DNA of 64,000 bases, taken from contig NZ_WHNY01000004.1 in assembly GCF_013141695.1 (NCBI RefSeq), positions 1 to 64,000 of the forward strand, in the 5' to 3' direction. Every line of letters begins with the position of its first letter. The first letter of the stretch is position 1. Under the pieces are notes generated by a model that was given only the letters and a program-made list of their open reading frames with translations, was not told the DNA's origin and searched no databases. Positions 27,591-37,282 of this stretch are shown here, piece by piece. Position numbers and translations under genes: made by a program. This DNA comes from Paenibacillus plantarum. Lineage in GTDB: Bacteria; Bacillota; Bacilli; Paenibacillales; NBRC-103111.

Positions 27591-28555
27591 GCATGATCCT
27601 TGCTGGCTTTGATATTGGAGGAACCAAGTGTGCCGTTACGATTGGAAGACGGATGGACCCTAATGAGATTACCTTGCTTGGAAAAGTTCAATTTCCCACT
27701 CCCAAAGATCCGTATCAGACCATCACGAAGCTTATTTCAGTCTTAGAGCAATTATTGCTAGAACAAGGTGGTTCACTCGCAGCGATTGGCATCAGTTGCG
27801 GGGGGCCGCTTGACAGCAAAACAGGGGTCATCCTTTCACCACCGAATTTGCCAGGATGGGATCACATTCATATTACTTCGTTAATCAAGGAACACTTTGG
27901 TGTTCCCGCCAATTTGCAGAATGATGCCAATGCCTGTGCGTTGGCAGAATGGCGCTGGGGTGCTGGCGTTGGAACCCGGAATATGATCTTCCTGACTTTC
28001 GGTACGGGTATGGGCGCTGGCCTTATTCTCGATGGCAAGCTATATACGGGGACCAATGATATGGCTGGTGAGATGGGTCATATGAGGCTTGAGCCTACAG
28101 GACCCATCGGTTATGGCAAAGCCGGTTCCTTCGAAGGCTTCTGCAGCGGAGGCGGCATCGCCCAATTGGGACGAATGAAAGCCGCGGAAGCTTTGGCGAT
28201 AGGGCAGCCTCCGAGCTTTTGCCGATCCGAGTCGCAATTGGACTCGTTGACCGCTCAGCAGATCGCGGAGGCCGCGCAAGCAGGGGATCTTATAGCCTTA
28301 CAAGTATTTCGTACTGTGGGGGTACAGCTTGGAAGAGGTCTATCTGTCCTGGTGGACCTTCTAAACCCGGAGTTAATCGTCATTGGCAGCATGTATGCCA
28401 GACAGCGCGATCTGCTTGAAGCTGCCACACTTGAGGAACTTCAAAGGGAGGCGCTCCCTCACGCTCATCATGTATGCCGCGTAGTCCCTGCCGGGTTAGG
28501 TGAACTTGTAGGCGATTACGCTAGTCTGTCCGTTGCCGAATATCAGATGAAGTGA
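27587..28555 (+). CDS. ROK family sugar kinase without the zinc-binding cysteine motif
   Basis: This is a 322-residue protein starting at the ATG at 27587, inside an ATGA overlap with the SIS gene, with AAAGGGAG upstream. It has the N-terminal phosphate-binding DIGGTKCAV, a sugar-site segment with NDANACALAEW and the ATP-site motif TFGTGMGAGLI. After GEMGHM, where ROK kinases usually have CxCGxxGCxE, this protein has GPIGYGKAGSFEGF, so the zinc ligands are absent. No helix-turn-helix is present, so it is a kinase rather than a ROK repressor. It probably phosphorylates the hexose released by the GH2 enzyme. Confidence 0.88.
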   Translation: MSMILAGFDIGGTKCAVTIGRRMDPNEITLLGKVQFPTPKDPYQTITKLISVLEQLLLEQGGSLAAIGISCGGPLDSKTGVILSPPNLPGWDHIHITSLIKEHFGVPANLQNDANACALAEWRWGAGVGTRNMIFLTFGTGMGAGLILDGKLYTGTNDMAGEMGHMRLEPTGPIGYGKAGSFEGFCSGGGIAQLGRMKAAEALAIGQPPSFCRSESQLDSLTAQQIAEAAQAGDLIALQVFRTVGVQLGRGLSVLVDLLNPELIVIGSMYARQRDLLEAATLEELQREALPHAHHVCRVVPAGLGELVGDYASLSVAEYQMK

Positions 28556-28577
28556 CCTAGCCAATAGCTTTCATATT

Positions 28578-30929
28578 TTACTTTTGAATCAAATTCGTCA
28601 TATTTCTCCGCAAGGCATATTCCTTCGGTGTGACCTTATATTTCTTTTTGAACAAACTGAAAAAATAAGTTTCATTCAAGATCCCTACCTTTTCAGCAAT
28701 TTCATACACGCTAAGGTCATCTTGGATAAGAAGGTCTGCTGCTTTGGCTAATCTAAACTCGTTAATAAAATCAGGAATCGATATATGGGTAGCTTCCTTA
28801 TATGTCTTGCTTAAATTTCTTGTCGATATTTTCATCATCGAAGCGATCGAAGTCAAACTCAAGGTAGGCTCTTGATAATGGTTATGAATGTATTCCGTGA
28901 CCGCATCTACCAAAAAGTAGTTTAGTTTATTGGCATTTCCCTCGAAATCTTTTTTGAACGAATCTTGCAGGGCACCGACTATGATCCGATGAATCTCGGC
29001 AATCGTCTCCTTCTCCAAAATATTGCGGCTGATCGAAGAGATGTGCAAAGATGGCGCAACTGTCACTTTCATTTCTTCTAATGTCTCAATGACTGCATCC
29101 ACAAGTCTTATGATGGAGACTAAAGCATTGTGATAATTGAGCGTGCCCAGCTCTTCAAATATATTCCCCAAAACCTCTTCTATCGCTGTGGTGTTGCTCG
29201 ATTTCATCGCTTCCACAAGCCATTCCTCATGATTTTTGGAATATCCCGTTTTTTTACTTTCCACATTTTTCTTAACCGTTTCGTAGGTTATGACCGAGGA
29301 ATGCCCTAGTAATAAGCGATACATCCCCTGATCGAGAGACTTATGATACATGCCATTCAATTCCTGCATATGACTCGTCTTTTCACTAATCGATGCCGTA
29401 AAGGAGATTTTAAAAAAACGGGATACATTCTCTTGAGCTTCTTTGATAAGAGCCTGGATATGTGCTTGAAACTGATCATCTTCTTCCGGAATGCTTACTA
29501 TTAAGGCGACATGATCGTCCTTCATATCCAGTCCTTCGTTCGGGTACTTTCTAGCCATAATTTCTGATGCAATATTGATCATAGCAAAGCGAATCGTGTC
29601 TTTATCTTTGGCATGGAAAGCATGCTGGAATTCCTTATAGTTATCAATTTTCAATACACATATGGCATAGGAACCATCCAAAACTAAAGAAATCCTCATT
29701 TCTTTAAAAATGCTTTCCAATTCTGACCTGCCGATCGATAAACTTTCCGTGAGCAGTCTGCTTAACCAATAATGCTTCATGACGTCTTTATATTGCATCT
29801 TTTCCTTATCATAATGATCGAGCATTTCCATGGATTGTCTGTAAACGGTGTTCAAATAAGAGATCTCATCGACGACCTCGTCTTTGTCCGATCTCCGTAT
29901 CCGATCCAACATAATCGAATTCACCAGTTTCCCCACGGGCCCATATATTTTCCGAGATATGCCAATAGAAATCACAATGGCCATGACAAGAAAAATGAGC
30001 GTGATGATGATAATACTATTTCTTAAGCTGTTGATATAGGTATAAATTTCAAGAACAGGCTGCGTTTTTAACAGCGTCATCCCCGTGTTGTCGACATTTG
30101 TGTACGTGACTAAATATTTCGTTCCGCCATGCTTGCTTTGAAAAAAACCATCTCGATCAGCCTGTGGATGTGCTGTTTTATACACTAAAAAGTCAGTTTT
30201 CAGCCACTTCTTGATTGCAGGGTCATTGGTACTATCATTCAAGTACTCGCCAGCCTGGTCTAGAATAAATACGTTATCTCCCTTTTGTTTATCGATCATA
30301 TTGATTTGACTAATATTCTCCAGCAACCACTCCGGCTTCACATTAATAACGACAACGCCATCCGGCTTAGCCCCACTCACTGTAGTTTCGTATATGAAAT
30401 AGGAGAATACATACTCAGACTCGGTTACCCCGTTTACTAGTTTTTTGATATCACGGAAAATCGGTTTCAACTTAGGCAGCGCTTGGTCCGAATTAATAAA
30501 GTCGAAGAGCATCTGATCTTTAAAAAATAAAGGAAAACCCGTACTATAGGAATGATCCAAATTCCGATTATAAATGCCAATAGAGTGAATATAAGGAATA
30601 GCTGAAGTGACAGAGCTAACGACTTTAGACATGTGGCTTGACACTTCAATCATATCTTCTTTTTTCGCATACATAATAGCGGTTACATCGCTATTTAAGT
30701 AAAGAAACTTCGATAAATTGGAAATCGTTTGATCCATAAAAGACATATTATACTTGACCTGATACAGTATTTTTTGATTGGCTGCATATTCATTTTTGAC
30801 CAAAAGATTTTGCGAATTAATATAAATGACCGTTGAAAGTACAACAACTAGTATCAAAATAGCTATGCTAATCCAAAGAACCATTTTTATAAAATAGGCT
30901 TTAGCTCCTAAAAAAGCTTTTATGTTCAT
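28578..30929 (-). CDS. Membrane-bound AraC-type regulator with extracellular Cache-like sensor
   Basis: The ATG at 30929, preceded by GGAGAA, gives 783 residues. A first membrane segment (about 14-36), an extracellular sensor region (about 40-295) and a second membrane segment (about 300-325) are followed by a HAMP-like stretch and a long cytoplasmic region. A C-terminal double helix-turn-helix ends in GILNETYFFSLFKKKYKVTPKEY. There is no kinase domain or receiver, so it is a one-component transmembrane regulator. It converges with the ROK gene with only 22 bases between them and no visible terminator. A reduced version of the shared promoter module is found upstream at 31061-31086. Confidence 0.88.
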   Translation of the reverse strand: MNIKAFLGAKAYFIKMVLWISIAILILVVVLSTVIYINSQNLLVKNEYAANQKILYQVKYNMSFMDQTISNLSKFLYLNSDVTAIMYAKKEDMIEVSSHMSKVVSSVTSAIPYIHSIGIYNRNLDHSYSTGFPLFFKDQMLFDFINSDQALPKLKPIFRDIKKLVNGVTESEYVFSYFIYETTVSGAKPDGVVVINVKPEWLLENISQINMIDKQKGDNVFILDQAGEYLNDSTNDPAIKKWLKTDFLVYKTAHPQADRDGFFQSKHGGTKYLVTYTNVDNTGMTLLKTQPVLEIYTYINSLRNSIIIITLIFLVMAIVISIGISRKIYGPVGKLVNSIMLDRIRRSDKDEVVDEISYLNTVYRQSMEMLDHYDKEKMQYKDVMKHYWLSRLLTESLSIGRSELESIFKEMRISLVLDGSYAICVLKIDNYKEFQHAFHAKDKDTIRFAMINIASEIMARKYPNEGLDMKDDHVALIVSIPEEDDQFQAHIQALIKEAQENVSRFFKISFTASISEKTSHMQELNGMYHKSLDQGMYRLLLGHSSVITYETVKKNVESKKTGYSKNHEEWLVEAMKSSNTTAIEEVLGNIFEELGTLNYHNALVSIIRLVDAVIETLEEMKVTVAPSLHISSISRNILEKETIAEIHRIIVGALQDSFKKDFEGNANKLNYFLVDAVTEYIHNHYQEPTLSLTSIASMMKISTRNLSKTYKEATHISIPDFINEFRLAKAADLLIQDDLSVYEIAEKVGILNETYFFSLFKKKYKVTPKEYALRRNMTNLIQK

Positions 30930-31060
30930 GCCTTTATATTCTCCTTTATTCGAAGTGAAAGCGACTGGCATACACTAGTCCCACCGCGCAATCCAACGTC
31001 TAAACTCCTACATTTTGCATGTTAGTATGTTATATAAATGTAATTGTATGAAGTTCGAAT

Positions 31061-31086
31061 GTATACTTTAATATACGTCATTTCCT
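31061..31086 (-). promoter_or_regulatory. Partial copy of the shared promoter module
   Basis: GTATACT, nine bases, then GTCATTTCCT matches the middle and right blocks of the modules at 20917 and 24431 with the same spacing. The left block is degenerate. It lies 132-157 bases upstream of the membrane regulator start. On the minus strand it supplies a TATACA-like -10 element. Confidence 0.35.
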
Positions 31087-31102
31087 ATAAATAAGGGAAC
31101 TT

Positions 31103-31146
31103 TAAAAAAATCGCCCCGTCCGGAACTATGATCCGGGCAAGGCGAT
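31103..31146 (-). terminator. Intrinsic terminator of the SGNH hydrolase operon
   Basis: On the minus strand ATCGCC and CCCGG pair with CCGG and GGCGAT across a short loop with small internal mismatches, followed by seven T residues. It lies about 25 bases after the SGNH gene stop. Confidence 0.8.
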
Positions 31147-31170
31147 CTACAAAATAGTTTACATACGCGA

Positions 31171-32268
31171 TTAGAAAATCAGTTTCCCAAGAATAGGGCT
31201 AAGTGTTTCCGCTATACGAAAATAACCCAAATCTGAAGGGTGAATACCATCTGTGGTGCATTCCTGGTAATCCGCCCCTAACAACTCTGCACCATCACAA
31301 AAGTGGAGATTCGTATCCCCTTCCTGCTGCAATCGCTCAACGATGGCCATTTGAAGCTGTTTCCGTTCTTCCCGGCGGCGAAGCATGGTTTCGTCAAAGG
31401 CTTCCTTCGCTAGTCGAATCTGTGAGATGACGAGAATTGGAACTTCTGGATGACGTGAACGATAAATCCGGATAAATTCAGGCAACGATTCCTGAAGGCG
31501 TTCTGTACTTGGTGTATTGGCTTCATAATCCAGAACAAGCAACGCCGGTTCATCGATTTGGCTGATCAAATGGGCAAGCTCTGGTTCCCCCTGGGCATTT
31601 CCAGAGAAACCGAGATTCACCATCTCAATCGGAAATTTCCGACTTAAAATGTTGGAGTAGGCCATACCAGGTCTCGAAGCGCAAGCGCCGTGAGTGATGG
31701 ATGTTCCGTAGATAAGTACTTTCTTGTTGGTGGCAAAGCCAGGAAATCCAGCTACCGATGAAGAAGGATCCAAACCTATCCAAATCTCCTTCACACCTTG
31801 ATATAGCGGAAGATTAAGTGTGATTTCCCGCATTTCCCACGGTAAGGATTCAAAGAGTATGGATTCGTATTCATTTTGCGACTGATCAAAGCGAGTGGTA
31901 TTTACATAAAGCTGAGCTCCCGTTGTACCGATATAGCAATCAACCCCACATTGACCAGTGGCAGGCATCTGGTACATCGTGGCCCTGTCAGCCAGAACAA
32001 CCCTTACAGAAAGTTTTGGTGAATCTGTCTGGAAACGAATCTGCACGCCTGCTGTATAATTCGCAAGTCGATCTACCTCTGATCGAATCGGATGGCTTGG
32101 TTCAAGTGGCAATCTTCGATATACGCCGTCTTGTTCCAGCCAAGGCAGTCCTGTTATCCGAAAAGGTTCACTTCGCGGTGAGTGCCATTCCCAGTCGTTG
32201 TTGATATCGACATCAATTTTCATACTACTGTCCAGCTTCTCGATCTCATTTTTCCTTGATGTATCCAT
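31171..32268 (-). CDS. SGNH/GDSL hydrolase with N-terminal beta-sandwich
   Basis: This is a 365-residue protein without signal peptide. The first 170 residues form a beta-rich accessory domain (WHSPRSEPFRITGLPW). The SGNH domain follows, with block I YGTSITHGACAS, a GFSGNAQGE segment, LDYEANTP in place of the usual GxND, and the DGIHPSDLGY Asp/His block. Similar two-domain proteins act as carbohydrate acetyl esterases. It ends a three-gene unit with the 827-aa unknown protein and the AraA-like isomerase, and is followed by a terminator. Confidence 0.85.
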   Translation of the reverse strand: MDTSRKNEIEKLDSSMKIDVDINNDWEWHSPRSEPFRITGLPWLEQDGVYRRLPLEPSHPIRSEVDRLANYTAGVQIRFQTDSPKLSVRVVLADRATMYQMPATGQCGVDCYIGTTGAQLYVNTTRFDQSQNEYESILFESLPWEMREITLNLPLYQGVKEIWIGLDPSSSVAGFPGFATNKKVLIYGTSITHGACASRPGMAYSNILSRKFPIEMVNLGFSGNAQGEPELAHLISQIDEPALLVLDYEANTPSTERLQESLPEFIRIYRSRHPEVPILVISQIRLAKEAFDETMLRRREERKQLQMAIVERLQQEGDTNLHFCDGAELLGADYQECTTDGIHPSDLGYFRIAETLSPILGKLIF

Positions 32269-32326
32269 GTATTTTCACCACCCTTTCACATAACGGATTG
32301 ATTCAAGTAACTAAACAATTAGATGC

Positions 32327-34810
32327 CTACCATGATATATCAAGGGTCCCACTAATTTGGGTTAGTCGTATACAATTCCCTACCACTTTATTGGATAATT
32401 CCAAGTTATGCTCCCCATTCTTCACTTCAACATCACCCGCTTGCAGCTGCGCAATAGGCGGATAGATGGTAAGATCGGCCTCAATTAAATTGTTTACACT
32501 AAAATTACGAAGCGTGCGGTTACGTTTGTGAGGTGTTGGATCAGGCGCTTTTTCTCTGCACGTAATGCGAGACTTTTGCTTCTGGTTAACAAACACGCGG
32601 CATTCGTCATGAAACGTGCGATCCAGTGTATACGCAGCAGCCGTTCCTTCTCCAATCATAACGGACTGACCGATGATTAGTGGCGCGCCATCGGGAAATT
32701 GAAGCTGCAGCGCAACGGATGTATCCTGCTTACAACCCGTAAAGATAAACGCGTTGTCATTCCTTGTGATGAACATCAGCGCTGATTCAGATGCTGCCTC
32801 TTCCTTCACCTGATACAAGGAGTAACCAAATTGTTGCAGGACATATCGTACGAAGAGTGAGGAATCCAGAAATTCTTTCTCCTGACGAATCGGTAAATGC
32901 GAGACGCCTGCGGCTTGGAATGGCAGTGAACCGCGGACCCACCCCACTTTACCTCCATCCCATTCAGGTAAAGCTCTAGTTATCGTAAATGCCCGTTCTA
33001 GCCCACTTTGATTCACACTTGCATGAATTTGTGTAGCGCGATCTGCCAGATCATCCACAACTTCACTTAACCCACCGCCTGAAATGTGCGGATAGTGTTG
33101 TAATCGAAGAGTCCCCTCACCCCTTGGGTGCTCCTCATTCTTGATCGTATCTTCTGACAATGAAAGGTTAACGGAAAAAGCACCTTCAAGTTCAGGCTCG
33201 CTTTTGAGATTCAGCAGCTTATATAGTTCAGGATCATCGACACGGCCATAGAAAATGATCTTTCCGCCACGACGAACATACTCGATGATTCGCTCTGCTT
33301 TCTCCCCTTTGATCCAAAAAGCCGAAGTAAACAAGATCGTATCCTGCAGCTTATAGAGGGCATCGTCATTCATCGCGAAGAAATCATCTGTGCTAAGCAC
33401 CGTGTTCAGCGGCAAGCCTTGGTTAATCCCATTGCGCACAAACCAATCATGGAAGAACACGTCGCTCGAATGCTCGCCCGATTCCGCCATCGCTTCATGC
33501 AACTCTCGGAACGGGTATAACCAAGTTAAGATCCCCGGTTGGTCGGGAGCGTCTTTGAATGCTTTTTTAATATGAGGAATCACTTCCAACGGGATATCTG
33601 CATCCAGCTCGCCTTTTTCCGAATCGATGGTCAAAATCTCTACAACACCCGGGCTCTCCAACTCGCCTTCCTTGTTAACGCGAGCGACCGTGAGCGGACA
33701 ATAAATATCATGCGGCTCCCGATCGTAGAGATCCCACCACGGATTTTGCCAGAACCACGGATCATTGGCATAAAAGCGGAAGAGGTACGTCTCTGCAGGC
33801 AATACAGCAATACGCGACATGTAGCCCGTCAGTTCTAAGCCGAAATCATAGTTAAGAGCTCCCCATGGCGAATTCGGCGGCGGAAATTCAACATATTTTC
33901 TCTCATACAGATCAAGTAAGGGAATGCAGTCCTTGGCAAGATCCATGCCGGTTCCGTAGTTCGTCCCTCTGATTTCTGTGCGGTAATTCGGGCACTCTTG
34001 CTTGAAAATTTCCCAGAATGACAGCATCTTGGAAGATAACTCTTCATACTCTGCCATCGCCATCTGCGTGCCATCATAATTAGCGCCTAAATAGGTCCAA
34101 GGAAAGTACGACAGCGCGAATCCGTTAGAAAACCATATATAATCAAAACCTAATGTAGGTAAAAAGCTGGCACACTGCCGCCCCAGAAACTCGCCAAACG
34201 CTGTGTTTTGGGAAATGCCGTCAGGATAAGCCGCATAAGCAACCTTGTCTTCTTTTAGCTTCGACCAACTGCATACTACGGTATAGTCCGCCTTCAGCGA
34301 TATAAATTGCCCGCCAACTTCGGCGCGATTGATTTCCGGGTGCAGCTTATATTTGAAATCCGAGTAGGCAAATTCAGGTCCTGCGTCAAAGGTAGCTCCC
34401 ACTTCCATGCGAATACCATAACGCTCGGCTGCAATTCTTTTAAATGTGGCGATAATGACTTGCAAATCACCATAAGTGATTCGTGCAGGTTCACTCATGT
34501 AAGGCGCGGCGATTCGCGGGTCTTTGTCGTCCTTGATGTGGCCGAAATACTCCTCATTGGCAAATCCGATATAGCGGCCCCATTCAATCTCGCGCTGCAA
34601 ATCGCCGTCCCAAACTAGGATTTCGCTTCCATCAGCGACCCACAGCAGGATTGAACAGCTGTCTGCCATGCCGATCAATGGGAGCCATTGCCGGATAGCC
34701 TCGGTACACACAGCTTCAATCGCCTCAGGTGCCATACTTTTGAATGGCTTTAGGCTCATTTCCAGTGTAACTCTCTGCAAAGACTTCTTTGGTTTTACGA
34801 GTGTTGTCAT
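32327..34810 (-). CDS. Unrecognised 827-aa protein, possible new glycoside hydrolase
   Basis: I do not recognise a named family. The protein is soluble, with no signal peptide or membrane segments. Residues 1-450 look like an alpha/beta barrel, with many Trp, Tyr and acidic residues in motifs such as YIWFSNGFALSYFPW, TEIRGTNYGTGMD and YANDPWFWQNPWWDLY. Residues of about 490-540 (LFTSAFWIKGEKAERIIEY, then RGGKIIFYGR) resemble the glutamine-amidotransferase-like trimerisation domain of GH42 enzymes. The rest is beta-rich. This layout suggests a glycoside hydrolase, but the catalytic acids cannot be assigned. Its ATG overlaps the AraA-like stop by four bases, so the two are translationally coupled. 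Confidence 0.7.
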   Translation of the reverse strand: MTTLVKPKKSLQRVTLEMSLKPFKSMAPEAIEAVCTEAIRQWLPLIGMADSCSILLWVADGSEILVWDGDLQREIEWGRYIGFANEEYFGHIKDDKDPRIAAPYMSEPARITYGDLQVIIATFKRIAAERYGIRMEVGATFDAGPEFAYSDFKYKLHPEINRAEVGGQFISLKADYTVVCSWSKLKEDKVAYAAYPDGISQNTAFGEFLGRQCASFLPTLGFDYIWFSNGFALSYFPWTYLGANYDGTQMAMAEYEELSSKMLSFWEIFKQECPNYRTEIRGTNYGTGMDLAKDCIPLLDLYERKYVEFPPPNSPWGALNYDFGLELTGYMSRIAVLPAETYLFRFYANDPWFWQNPWWDLYDREPHDIYCPLTVARVNKEGELESPGVVEILTIDSEKGELDADIPLEVIPHIKKAFKDAPDQPGILTWLYPFRELHEAMAESGEHSSDVFFHDWFVRNGINQGLPLNTVLSTDDFFAMNDDALYKLQDTILFTSAFWIKGEKAERIIEYVRRGGKIIFYGRVDDPELYKLLNLKSEPELEGAFSVNLSLSEDTIKNEEHPRGEGTLRLQHYPHISGGGLSEVVDDLADRATQIHASVNQSGLERAFTITRALPEWDGGKVGWVRGSLPFQAAGVSHLPIRQEKEFLDSSLFVRYVLQQFGYSLYQVKEEAASESALMFITRNDNAFIFTGCKQDTSVALQLQFPDGAPLIIGQSVMIGEGTAAAYTLDRTFHDECRVFVNQKQKSRITCREKAPDPTPHKRNRTLRNFSVNNLIEADLTIYPPIAQLQAGDVEVKNGEHNLELSNKVVGNCIRLTQISGTLDISW

Positions 34811-36249
34811 ATCACTTCCACCTCAATGCCTAGTACTTTGGCTACATTACGAATCTTGGAACCTACATGCCCCACACCAAGCGCAAAGTGATGCGTAGGA
34901 CCTGCTGAGCACCATCTTTCCACGAATTCTGAAACACTATAATTAAATTTACAACGTGTATTGGTGTTGCCCGTCTGCGGAATTTCACCTTTGATGGATT
35001 CGCCTTCCGTGGCGATCATTTTGTATTTGCCGCTAGCGGTTTGTGAAATACTGAGCAATGTAACAGGACCTGATTTGATGCTGAATTCGACGCCGATACC
35101 AGATCCGCTTTTGCCATGAAACAGATCCAATCCGCGAATGATCGGCTGCCCGTCGCTAATTTTAATATTATGCGGCCCGTCATGTCCCACCAACACGACA
35201 TCATCTACAAAGTCACAAGGATGCAGCTCCGCGAACGAACCTCCTGCATCTAGTCGATCCATAATTAGCATCGCTGCGCATGTCTTCAAATCGGCTTCTC
35301 CGGCAAGCGGAACCCCTTTGCCTGTCAACAGCGAGTTACCGAGCACCATGTTCGATCCGATTCGTTCATATTCATTATTGTCGAGACCCCGGTAATAATA
35401 GGCCAGACCCGTTAAGCCATTTTCCACGATCAGCTTATCCAGCCCAACCGCAACTTTAGCAGACCATTCGAGATCCTCTTGTTTGATCGGTCTTGTCACT
35501 GGATCGATAAAGGGATCGGATATTTTGAAAACGCTTTTAATTTCATCCAGCTTATCCGCTATTTCCTTCGCTGTTGCGCCATTGACCAGCTTGGCCAAAT
35601 CACACATCTCCAGCATTTGCACGTGCGAACCAAAAGCTGCCGTGAAAGCCGTCGGATCAGAATTCATGTCATACATTCCTTCGTAGGTATGCCCCAAGTA
35701 GCCGATTTTGGCATATTTGAACGCTCTACGCGTATTGGCGACTTGGCACCATCCTTGTAACTCTTTCATCGCCCGTGGATCATCATAGAGTGTTCCAACA
35801 ATCATCCCTGCCGCAGGCTTCCCTGCTCGTACTAGCACCCCGCCTATTTCGGGAAGGGAACAAATATTATCGTTGACTAGCTGCATATACGTCGTCGTAT
35901 TTCTATAATCAAGACGTTTCCTTGGCTGCAACGCAACAAGTACCGTCGGTACATTCAAGTTCAGGATCGGAGTTGCCGCTGTTGATGACGTCACATATGT
36001 GCTCAAGAAGCAAAATAGAAAGTCAACATCTTGGCTTTTCAAATAGGAGGAAGCGGCAAAAGACTTATCTACCGAATCGACAAAACCTGCCGACACCACC
36101 TCGACATCATGCTTACGAAGCATTTCCTCGAATTCTCGGCCGTAGCCCTCAAGCTCTTCTTTTAAGCCCGGAAATTGTGCCCAATATGGCTCGTGACCCA
36201 CTGTCATCACGCCTACACGCGCTTTTACTTTTTGGAATAAACTACTCAT
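34807..36249 (-). CDS. L-arabinose/L-fucose isomerase family protein
   Basis: This 480-residue cytoplasmic protein resembles the AraA/FucI fold group. An N-terminal substrate-recognition domain (VGVMTVGHEPYWAQFPGL) is followed by a central domain. The C-terminal segment contains WCSAGPTHHFALGVGH, like the C-terminal active-site loop of arabinose isomerases, where His binds the metal. Overall similarity to true AraA appears low, so the substrate may differ. It is the first gene of the unit with the 827-aa unknown protein and an SGNH hydrolase, and is divergent from an AraC regulator. It probably isomerises the sugar freed by those enzymes. Confidence 0.78.
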   Translation of the reverse strand: MSSLFQKVKARVGVMTVGHEPYWAQFPGLKEELEGYGREFEEMLRKHDVEVVSAGFVDSVDKSFAASSYLKSQDVDFLFCFLSTYVTSSTAATPILNLNVPTVLVALQPRKRLDYRNTTTYMQLVNDNICSLPEIGGVLVRAGKPAAGMIVGTLYDDPRAMKELQGWCQVANTRRAFKYAKIGYLGHTYEGMYDMNSDPTAFTAAFGSHVQMLEMCDLAKLVNGATAKEIADKLDEIKSVFKISDPFIDPVTRPIKQEDLEWSAKVAVGLDKLIVENGLTGLAYYYRGLDNNEYERIGSNMVLGNSLLTGKGVPLAGEADLKTCAAMLIMDRLDAGGSFAELHPCDFVDDVVLVGHDGPHNIKISDGQPIIRGLDLFHGKSGSGIGVEFSIKSGPVTLLSISQTASGKYKMIATEGESIKGEIPQTGNTNTRCKFNYSVSEFVERWCSAGPTHHFALGVGHVGSKIRNVAKVLGIEVEVI

Positions 36250-36304
36250 TTCTCCCTCATCCTCCCCGCATATCTTTCTTCTTAAGCTTAGTGAAATCAG
36301 GCTA

Positions 36305-36337
36305 TTGAAACAATGAACTATCCAATAATTATTTCAA
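36305..36337. promoter_or_regulatory. Inverted repeat in divergent AraA-like/AraC promoter region
   Basis: TTGAAACAAT at 36305-36314 and ATTATTTCAA at 36328-36337 are inverted copies with one mismatch and a 13-base spacer. The right arm touches the -35 box of the AraC gene. This is a plausible operator controlling both divergent genes, although AraC proteins often bind direct repeats. Confidence 0.4.
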
Positions 36338-36361
36338 CAATTCTACGATTTCAGTTATACT
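36333..36361 (+). promoter_or_regulatory. Predicted sigma-A promoter of the AraC gene
   Basis: A TTCAAC -35 box and a TATACT -10 box are separated by 17 bases. The -10 box ends 59 bases before the start codon. Spacing is ideal; the -35 box is a moderate match. Confidence 0.4.
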
Positions 36362-36419
36362 ATGAGAAAGAGAACAAGACCTTGACAGAGGCGAGCGTAT
36401 TGTCTGAAAGGAGCATACT

Positions 36420-37208
36420 ATGATCCAACCTGTTGCTATTTATTTCGAGCATTGTGAGCCGAATTGGCATGTACCCAAGAGTAGGACGAATAACCATATT
36501 TTAATCCTCATGACCAATGGAACCATTCACTATACCGTTGAAGATCATACTTTTACGATGCAAAAAGGCGATCTTTTATTTGTCCCTCAAGGTGTTTGGC
36601 GCAGTGCGATGAATTCAACCAAGGAACCGCATGATATGTATGTCGCGCACTTTCATTATCAGGGGGATGGGGATGGACTTCCGCTGCTGATCACACCTGA
36701 TCGGTGCTTAACTAGACCTTTTAACTTTGATTATATGAAGCAAAGATTTTCATTGTTGACCCAGCACTGGCTGCGCAAATCGGTCTATTCAGACACTATC
36801 TGCCACGGTATCCTGCTTGAAATGCTCGCGGTTATCAATGAAGAAATTGATTCGCAATCTACACAGGGCAAATCTTATAGCATCGTAATGCTGCTTCAAG
36901 CCTACATTCTCAATCATTATCACAGAACGATCACTTTGAGCGAACTAGCCGAATATGCGGATCGGACCCCTAACTATGTCAGCACGATTTTCAAACAGGT
37001 TACCGGGCAATCCGTCACAGACTACATCCAGCAAATCCGTATTGCCGCCGCTTGTGACCTATTGACCAATTCGCAGATGAATGTAGGAGAAATCTCCGAT
37101 TTCCTCGGATTTTGTGAGCAGTCGTATTTTAATAAGGTGTTTAAAAAATGTACCGGCACCCTACCCTCCACCTATATGAAAGAGAAGGTTCAGGTTTGGA
37201 AGTCTTAG
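36420..37208 (+). CDS. AraC family regulator with N-terminal cupin
   Basis: This 262-residue protein follows GGAGCATACT. A cupin domain ([19 protein letters not shown] around residues 40-58) is followed by a double helix-turn-helix at about 160-258, with [19 protein letters not shown] and [17 protein letters not shown]. It is divergent from the AraA-like gene across 170 bases that hold an inverted repeat, so it most likely controls that operon. It ends near a strong shared terminator. Confidence 0.9.
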   Translation: MIQPVAIYFEHCEPNWHVPKSRTNNHILILMTNGTIHYTVEDHTFTMQKGDLLFVPQGVWRSAMNSTKEPHDMYVAHFHYQGDGDGLPLLITPDRCLTRPFNFDYMKQRFSLLTQHWLRKSVYSDTICHGILLEMLAVINEEIDSQSTQGKSYSIVMLLQAYILNHYHRTITLSELAEYADRTPNYVSTIFKQVTGQSVTDYIQQIRIAAACDLLTNSQMNVGEISDFLGFCEQSYFNKVFKKCTGTLPSTYMKEKVQVWKS

Positions 37209-37246
37209 TCTGTTTAATTGGCATTCAGGCAAGCTTCCATATAAAG

Positions 37247-37272
37247 AAGAGCTGCCTCGTGGCAGCTCTTCC
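37247..37272. terminator. Bidirectional terminator
   Basis: A perfect 11-bp GC-rich stem (GAAGAGCTGCC, loop TCGT, GGCAGCTCTTC) lies between the convergent AraC and sugar isomerase genes, with short T-rich tails on both sides. Confidence 0.8.
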
Positions 37273-37282
37273 TTATATAGAT

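Noticed and set aside
35525..35540. Excellent cre-like sequence TTGAAAACGCTTTTAA
   Set aside because: It lies in the middle of the AraA-like coding sequence, more than 700 bases from its start. Internal cre sites exist, but chance is as likely without binding data.
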